In this document: positions 56,940 to 64,000 of the stretch, piece after piece
How positions within the stretch are numbered: position 1 is the stretch's first letter
How the letters are laid out: each line of letters begins with the position of its first letter
NCBI RefSeq assembly: GCF_010015445.1
Contig: NC_053112.1
Span: 34,221,498 to 34,285,497, forward strand
DNA length: 64,000 nucleotides
Direction: 5' to 3'
Source: Perca fluviatilis
Taxonomy: Eukaryota; Chordata; Actinopteri; Perciformes; Percidae
The notes under the pieces: generated by a model
The model's database searches: none
What the model saw: the letters and a program-made list of their open reading frames with translations, nothing else
What the model was told of the DNA's origin: nothing
Program-made: the position numbers and the translations under genes

Positions 56940-58090
56940 ATTTACATGCATAGGAGTTTCGAGTACCCTACCGGATTTTGCCAACAAATCTGTAGCAAAG
57001 TGTGAACTGAGCAAGGTGTGACAAAAACATGGAAAGTTAAATAAATCCCCTAACCCTCTGAGACTGCAGACCCCCTCCACTATCTGTAGCAGTTTGCGCA
57101 AAACTTCAGCTCAAAACTGCACCTCTTACCTTAAGTCACAGGTTAAATTGAAACAGATCTAGTGAATTCTTATGTTAAACATGAATATTATAAACACCTT
57201 AGAACTAGGTCTCAACCAGCTGTTAAGTTCTGAAATAGGCTATGTAAGAAACAATTTCTGGAATAAGCTGTGTGTAAAACACACCAATCAAGTTGGAGCA
57301 ATAAGCAGAGTATGAGCTGAACAGACAGCATCCCTCATGTTCTTTCAGTCCAGCTAACAAACAGACTGTAAACTGACCAGCCAGTATTTATCATGTATTT
57401 TCAGTTTGGTTAAGTGTCCCTTTAAAGCCTGGATCCGACATACCGTGTCCTCAGGATTTATCATGTTTTTTTCAGCCCGATTAAATGTCCACAAAAGCAT
57501 AGACTGTAGACTGAGTATTCAGCATTCATCATTTCTTACAGTCTGGTTAGATGTCCCTTCAAAGGTTGGTTCCAAAACCTACACACAGCGTCCTCCAGTC
57601 AAACTCGGTACAGTAGCCCAAATACCGTTAGTCCACCTGTGCTGAGTCCTCCAGTCGTGGCCCCGGCACCGAACGTAAAGTCCCACCGCCCCCCTCCGGT
57701 TCCTCTGTCGGTAACGGTCCATGGCGCGGGGCGACCCATGCATGTAGCGCGTCTTCCTCCACTTGTCAATTCCAGCCAGAAAACACACCCGGCTCCGCGG
57801 CTGCAGTGAAGGCGAACTCTCTCCCTCCGTGGACTGCTCCCAGGGCGGGCAGGCGGCTAAAACGAGTCCGAGTTGCGTTCAGCGTGTAGTTCGTGTTGAG
57901 TCCCTTCAGGCACCCGAAGCCACTGGATCGCGAAGGTGACGCAGTCAGACCGCTCCGGCTCACACACCATAATTTCCTGCATCTCAGGTTCTGCCTCAAT
58001 GTGTTGCTGCGAGGCATTCATTTCCGCCAGCACTCACTTCACTGCGTTGTAGATCACTGATTCAAGCACACTTGACAGCGGTGGCTGGTC
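56940..58090. other. CpG-rich and partly tandem region upstream of L1 ORF2
   Basis: 57320-57570 holds about three diverged repeats of 'GTTTGGTTAAGTGTCCCTTTAAAG' spaced 80-100 bp. 57590-58020 is GC/CpG-rich; on the minus strand one frame there reads QHIEAEPEMQEIMVCEPERS before a stop. It may be the L1 5' region, or an unrelated promoter-like segment. Confidence 0.3.
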
Positions 58091-61000
58091 ACGTGATCCC
58101 CCCCTTTTGAATTGATTTTAAGATTTTACAGATCACTTTTTCCTGACAGTTTCCAGTTGTCATTGGGACAAAACGGAACTGAGGGAAACAAGGATCTCAC
58201 TCTTAACACAAACCTAAAGAACTAAAATCTAAAAATCTAAAATTTAATATTACTTGACTTGGAAAAAAGTCACTATGGATGGGTGACATGTTTTTAAAAT
58301 GTTTGGAAACCTATCCTCTAAAGACTGTTGCACTGTCACATTGTTTTTACTGTAGCAAACCGGAAATATTTATTTCAGACTCCACAGAGCTAAACAATCA
58401 CAATTCAAGATGATTGGAAACAGATTAACAGTACATATTAAAGTGTATTACAAATATGAGCTTTTCATTCTATTTACATTCTATTTACAATCTGTGTAAA
58501 ATTAGCATCTGATTTACAGAGGCAGAGGCTAATTACACAGGCAACTATGCAGCTATGCCTGGATGTATAAAAAGTTTTGTTAAATTAAAGCCATAGGAGT
58601 CATTAAACAAATTTACAAGGGAATGAAAAAGAAACATACGTAAAAAGATTGCTTATTAAAAATGAAACAGGAGTGCATTAGCAGGCCAAGCTCAAACTTA
58701 AAGACCAGAAAGCCACAGCTCTTCACCCTTCGTTTTGGTGGTATAAAATACTCACTTTTTGTCTTATTATTACTGCTCTCTCCTCCTTCCTAAAAAGCTG
58801 TTATTTCATATTTGAATTAATTCAGTGCAGATCTCCTGCTTAAATTTTTTGTGTGATGCACTCACCCTTTGTTTCACTCTCATGTTGATTTTTATTGAGT
58901 AGGTTAATTACATTTTCATTTTCCCAACACAACCATCCTTTAATGTACCTATGCAAATTTGCGGACGGGGGTTAGACATATTTTTCCGTGCAAAACCGAC
59001 CCTCTAAAATTGCATGAACCTTAATAAATCCAGCAAACCAGCAGAATGCACACTCACCCAAACCTATCCAATCTTCTTGGTATTTGTATGATCCCATAAA
59101 TGCATATGAAATAAGGAGAAAGCTGCACTCAATGATTATTCTCAAAATATAATTGCATTTGAGGAAGTAAGTACACAAGTAGTCTAGCTGCAAAAACAAT
59201 ACCCAGACGATGTATTGTAAATGGATGGTGAGGCACCTAATTGGGCTTGATTTGAGGGCAAATGCAAGGGAATGCCATACCCACAAAGTCAACATACTCA
59301 GCCATGATCATCGCATGCTTTTTCACTGTGGCCTCGCAGCAGGGGATATCTGTGCTGACCTGCCCTTTTGTGGTTCTGCTTGTTAGCAGGGCCATGCCAG
59401 GGCATGATGGTCTCCTCCCTTAGCCCAGCTTTGCTTTAACTGACTGGCTCAACATACGTGTTGCAGCTGGGAACCATTTGTAGCTTGTAACTGAGCCCCT
59501 GTGGTTGGGAGCTTTGTTCTGCTCCTGTTCATTATTTTAGAGCACGTTTCTCTCCCATCCCAGTATGCTGTTTGGACCGGTCAGACTCTCTTCTGCAGCA
59601 CTTTGGAGGAAGGTCTGGCAATGCGAGACCAATCATTGAGTAACACAGAAGATCGCAGTTTCTTTCCTGTTTGTGTTTCCTATTTATGGAAGGGACCACT
59701 GGAGGAAAATAGGGGAGGGTCATGTGTTTTTATTCTTTGTTGATGGGAGGATCATCCAATTATTTTTAGTCTAGGGGGGAGGGTCACCCAACTTTTGGAT
59801 TCATGAGAAGAGCAAAATTTAAAAGTGGCTTGTTTGGTGCATATTTATCCATGTATCTCCATGTAGCTCTCCCAGTCTAGGCCCCTATCGCTAGCAAATG
59901 GGTCCCTCCCTGTTTAGTCAGCCAGAGCTGTAGCTTAGAAACCGTGGGATTTCCCAAACTGAATAAATCACACTCGTACATATAAACACAAAACTGCTTT
60001 GCTAGCTCAATCCTGTTGTAACTAAGACATCTGCTGAAAAAATAATTTTATTCATTAGCATGATTGCCGTACTGTTTAGTTCAAAAACATCCAAAACACC
60101 GTATGAAAACATAGCTGACCAGACGCAAGCTTTTATTTTGAAAAGCCGAAACTCGCGCCGCGGATTGCACCAGCTGGCAGCCAGGAAGGCATGAGACGGG
60201 AGGTATATCCTTTCGGTCCTGGTGATTATTTGTGAAATTGTGCAAACGACAGCCTTTTCAAGGGATTTGAGAAGGAAGGAGTGGTAGCATACAAGCTCCC
60301 AAATCGACGCTCATCTGAGAAATGGAGTTTTGGATAATGTTCAGCTTCAGCACTTTTACCTATGCTAAAATATACAATGACTGATGAAGCCTAGTGACGA
60401 GTCCATAGCAACCAGTGTTGAATTACCCAGTGTGCTTTGTTGAATGGTCTCAATGTTTTATTTCATGTGAATACTAGTTTACTAGATGAGTAACTTACTA
60501 TTTGAAGTAACACAGGAAGTGTGCATTTAGTTTCCATGATTATTGTGTTTCCACAACAATGCTATTGAGTAAATCTACTGAAACGGCCACCACACCATAA
60601 CAGACAAGTGTGATGTGTCAGATGAGAATGCAGAGGTTTAGTCACATGTCATGGAAACCTTAACCATAATTTTGTCACATCATAACATTGATTTATTTTC
60701 AGCATCTTGGTGCCACAGCTGTATCTTCTGTGTTATTTAATTGCAACTGCAAACTGAACATTCCTGCTGCTGCCAGCTCGACATGCCAGTAAACCATCAG
60801 GATTCTGTTATTGTGAAGCAGCAATAGGAAATACAATGTTAGTGGTGCTATTGTTCAATAAAAGCTGGTCTACAAGATATGGACAAAATTTTGTCGGTGG
60901 ATCAGTTTTAAATATTGCAGGGGAGAATGGTAACACCGCCAGCAGTCACTGTGACCGGTTAGATTACTGTGGTTTGTGTGAATCAGCACTTCTCTAACAC

Positions 61001-61331
61001 CTTTTAAACAATGCCTCTTACCGGCCATACTGGAAAACCATTGTCCCTGTAGTACACTCAAAAAACTGAATCAGGGGGGTTGTGCACTTTAAATAGTTGT
61101 TTAATGTTCAGTTTACTTAAAATAAATGTATTTGTTAGGTTAAAATGTTAATTTCAAATAAAGTCAATGTAATTGTGTCTATTGTTACCTGTAAAAAATA
61201 TGAATGTGTTGATAAATCCCAAAACATTTAATTTAAGTGAATTAGCATTGCAATACTTGTTACATCCTGAAGACGGCAGTATAAAACACCAGCTACCATT
61301 TAAACCAAAACAGGAGAAGAAGACTGAGATG
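58091..61331. other. No recognisable gene
   Basis: Long stretch without motif-bearing frames. Contains a 20-base scrap (GGTCTGGCAATGCGAGAC, about 59605) of the repeat family seen at 20820-21225. Confidence 0.3.
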
Positions 61332-61339
61332 CTTCAGAC

Positions 61340-62529
61340 TAGTGATGTGACAACCGGCTCTTTTACGCGAGTCGGTTCAACCGGACGGTTGTTGGTTGGC
61401 GAACCGAGTCTATAGATTCGGTCAACGGTTCACGTGCCTGTGGCTGCGGCATCCGGCTACTCCCGGTCTTGGCAGTAGCCGGGTGCCCGCCCGGTCTGCT
61501 CGTGACAGCCTGTAACATTCACTTCTCTAACATTTAACTTAACATAACTAAGATAACATGTGTATTTGTATGTGATGCACTTCCCAATCAATAATGTGTG
61601 AATTTCCGAACACAATCACCTAAGATGCATCAGAAACAAGGCTTGGTTAATAACTCAAACTTGCCGAGAACCGTTAGACAAACCGTTTGCTTATATACTC
61701 GAGCGGTTGTTAACTGTTACATTCGGTCTCGAGTCCCGGTCTCGGCAGTAGGCGGGTGCCCGCCCGGTCTGCTCGTGACAGCCTGTAACATTCACTTCTC
61801 TAACATTTAACTTAACATAACTAAGATAACGTCTATTTGTATGTGATGCACTTCCCAATCAATAATGTGTGAATTTCCGAACACAATCACCTAAGATGCA
61901 TCAGAAACAAGGCTTGGTTAATAACTCAAACTTGCCGAGAACCGTTAGACAAACCGTTTGCTTATATACTCGAGCGGTTGTTAACGGTTACATTCTGTCT
62001 CGACTCCCGGTCTCGGCAGTAGCCGGGTGCCCGCCCGGTCTGCTCGTGACAGCCTGTAACATTCACTTCTCTAACATTTAACTTAACATAACTAAGATAA
62101 CGTGTATTTGTATGTGATGCACTTCCCAATCAATAATGTGTGAATTTCCGAACACAATCACCTAAGATGCATCAGAAACAAGGCTTGGTTAATAACTCAA
62201 ACTTGCCGAGAACCGTTAGACAAACCGTTTGCTTATATACTCGAGCGGTTGTTAACGGTTACATTCTGTCTCGACTCTCGGCAGTGCAGACTCTCGGCAG
62301 TAGCCGGGTGCACGGTCTCTACAACTCTCTTAACAACTCTTTCGGTCCAATGAATCGTGCTGCTCGAGGTAGCCCATTTCCTGATTGATTCTACCACCAC
62401 TCCAGTGGAGGCGCTAATGAGGTAAAAAACAGGAGTGAGTCGGTTCATTGACGTATGGCACTCGATTCTCCCGGCTCAGTGACACGAATCGGGTTAATAA
62501 CCGGCTCTTTGGTCAGTTCGTCATCACTA
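61340..62529. mobile_element. hAT MITE containing a 271-bp tandem array
   Basis: It starts TAGTGATGTGACAACCGGCTCTTT and ends AAAGAGCC-type sequence complemented as AACCGGCTCTTTGGTCAGTTCGTCATCACTA. Flanks are CTTCAGAC at 61332-61339 and 62530-62537, a perfect 8-bp duplication. Most of the interior is tandem repeat. Open frames of 70 codons recurring at 61598, 61869 and 62140 are repeat artefacts. Confidence 0.92.
61460..62315. repeat. Tandem array, 271-bp unit, about 3.1 copies
   Basis: The landmark ATGAATTTCC-like start (TGTGTGAATTTCCGAACACAATCACC) recurs at exactly 271-bp spacing three times. Units differ by only a few bases. A partial fourth copy is shortened around 62275-62315. Confidence 0.92.
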
Positions 62530-62537
62530 CTTCAGAC

Positions 62538-63501
62538 TGCGCATGCGTTTAGTTTTGAATTCCTGACCGGACCACGCCTGACCCTCCTTCGGTTAATTTC
62601 GGTAATTCTGTCAGAAAAAAAGTTCCAGTTGGTGTTTGGTATCTGATATGGAAAAGGTAGGAGGACATTTTCTTTCACTCAAACCTGTTTTGTAATATTT
62701 TCATGTTGAGCATGATTGTACTTTGTGTTTGTGATGCAAACTGCTGTAAAAGCAGGTGGGTCTTCGACATGTTTGCTATAAAACTTAGCTAGCTAGCTAA
62801 CGTTAGCTGTATGAACATAGACTATATATGTATGACCCATGTCGGTTGGCTGTTTATCCAGCAGGGCGCCGCTTAACTATAGCTAACGTGTGTAGTGTTT
62901 CTAAACTTGAATTTAGTGCTGGCGGCCCAATGTAATTAGCTCAGGTTAACGGTTAGCTCCGGTCAGCTCGAGTGAGGGAGAGGGTGAACAACCAGACAAA
63001 TGACGTTCGGGGTCGCATCCACATTGGTGTGGCCACGGAGCTTTCGCGGTTTATTAGAACAGATGTTCCTGCGGGCCACAACACCACAAGCAGCATGCTG
63101 CTACCAACGTTAGCCTTTGAGCCTGAAGTGAATGTTGTGGCTGTGTCATGCTCACTGCGTGATAAACTTTCTGCATTTAGCTAATACAGATAAACAATAG
63201 AAAAGGTGCCCATTTGTGGACCTAAGGTATGGTTAGCTGCAACACTGCATGTTACTCATGTTTAATTTCAAAGCAGTTGGGCAGGACTCATCCATTCATT
63301 TGTGGTGAATTTGAAAGTTTACTTTGCACATGTATTTAGAGTATAAAATATATAACACCCCCCCCCCCCCTCAGGCAAATCTTTAGTTATTTTTTCATTG
63401 TGTTTTAATCAGGTTGAGTGTGTGAAAGTCATGCTAAGGAATGATGTAAAAGCAAGCTTTGAGGACATTTTTGTCATATTGTAGCTCAGCAACACTATGT
63501 A
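62538..63501. other. Possible promoter/first-exon zone, no proven gene
   Basis: CpG-containing sequence includes ATGGAAAAG followed by GTAGGAGG at 62648-62664, which could be a start codon directly before a donor. This is weak evidence. A C run lies at 63358-63370. Confidence 0.2.
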
Positions 63502-63830
63502 ACTACAGCTCGCGCTACCCTCCACTCCCCCTACTGTTGGCTCAGTGGAACTACAGCTCTTGCTACCATAGTCTATGCTTGCTACCTTCCACTCCCCCCA
63601 CTGGTTGTCTCATTGGAACTACAGCTCGCGCTACCCTCCACTCCCCCTACTGGTTGTCTCATTAGAACTACAGCTCGCGCTACCCTCCACTCCCCCTACT
63701 GGTTGTCTCATTAGAACTACAGCTCGCGCTAACCTCCACTCCCCCTACTGGTTGTCTCAGTGGAACTACAGCTCGCGCTACCCTCCACTCCCCCTACTGG
63801 TTGTTTCATTGGAACTACAGCTGCAGCTAA
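63502..63830. repeat. Minisatellite, 49-bp unit, about 6-7 copies
   Basis: ACTACAGCTCGCGCTACC recurs at 63618, 63667, 63716, 63765 and 63814 with exact 49-bp spacing. Two earlier copies begin at 63502 and 63550, the second lengthened by about 19 bases. The flanks AGCAACACTATGTAACT (63488) and AGTTGCATAGTGTTGCT (ending 63851) are inverted, so the array may sit in a MITE. Confidence 0.92.
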
Positions 63831-64000
63831 AAGTTGCATAGTGTTGCTTTAAGAACCATGTAAAATGTGCCCCAATAATTGATCTGTTAACATCTTTATA
63901 GGTTTATTTGTCTCTTTTAGTAATCATTATGTTGCAAAATTTCAGATCCTGGAAAAATTGCTTCGATGATGATTTGTGTTCCTGTCTGGATAAGACCTAC

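Noticed and set aside
57766..58017. 83-codon Arg/Ser-rich protein in CpG-rich block
   Set aside because: Another frame over the same bases is as open; no family resemblance in either.
61598..62388. Three nearly identical 70-82-codon proteins as a gene cluster
   Set aside because: They recur at exactly the 271-bp repeat period, have no motif, and lie inside a MITE.

Overview
The window is eukaryotic intergenic or intronic DNA that is almost entirely layered transposable elements. Low GC, CA/TC/ATCT microsatellites, spliced hAT transposases, L1-type LINEs, PIF/Harbinger copies beginning GGGCCCTATTTTAACGATCT and several TTAA-flanked MITEs all point to a ray-finned fish, probably a percomorph. 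That host call is inference from repeat families; no host gene is certain. The best host candidate is one exon-like block at 24221-24555 (minus). Layout: 1-133 is the end of a hAT-type repeat. 755-6896 is a decayed Ty3/gypsy element (199/200-bp LTRs, gag-pol broken several times) whose leader is interrupted by a truncated ZMYM-like hAT (994-2471). 7618-8395 is an unclassified dispersed repeat and 9338-10015 a foldback MITE. 11055-16586 is the best-preserved element: a BED-finger hAT with a perfect 8-bp target duplication and a 565-codon transposase that reads open across three correctly spliced exons, although two TTAA MITEs sit in its first intron. 18359-19247 and 22167-22269 are short hAT MITEs with perfect duplications. 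22750-23863 is a Harbinger copy. 24851-33139 is a hAT MITE carrying a second hAT (25185-26675) and a full-length but mutated L1-type LINE (27101-32862, minus). 33464-34072 is a solo LTR, 34424-35031 a TTAA MITE and 35286-35788 a hAT MITE. 36300-39700 holds a helicase-like fragment, broken LINE pieces and a truncated Harbinger copy. 39181-41310 is the 5' half of a second L1-like LINE. 41312-49339 is a three-level nest: a TTAA foldback element (arms with a LINE fragment, loop with a 59-codon ORF resembling a fish P2X7-like domain protein) contains a ZNF862-like hAT (42652-48736). That hAT's last exon is in turn interrupted by a foldback element with roughly 0.9-kb arms (43166-45574). 53370-56940 is an L1 ORF2 relic broken by a Harbinger copy (53990-55044) and a MITE fragment. 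61340-62529 is a hAT MITE holding three 271-bp tandem units, and 63502-63830 is a 49-bp minisatellite. No operon, CRISPR array, rRNA or tRNA gene is present. The proteins visible are selfish-element proteins: transposases acting on their own terminal repeats, LINE ORF1/ORF2 for target-primed reverse transcription, and gypsy Gag-Pol. Precise target duplications at most element ends let the order of insertions be read directly.
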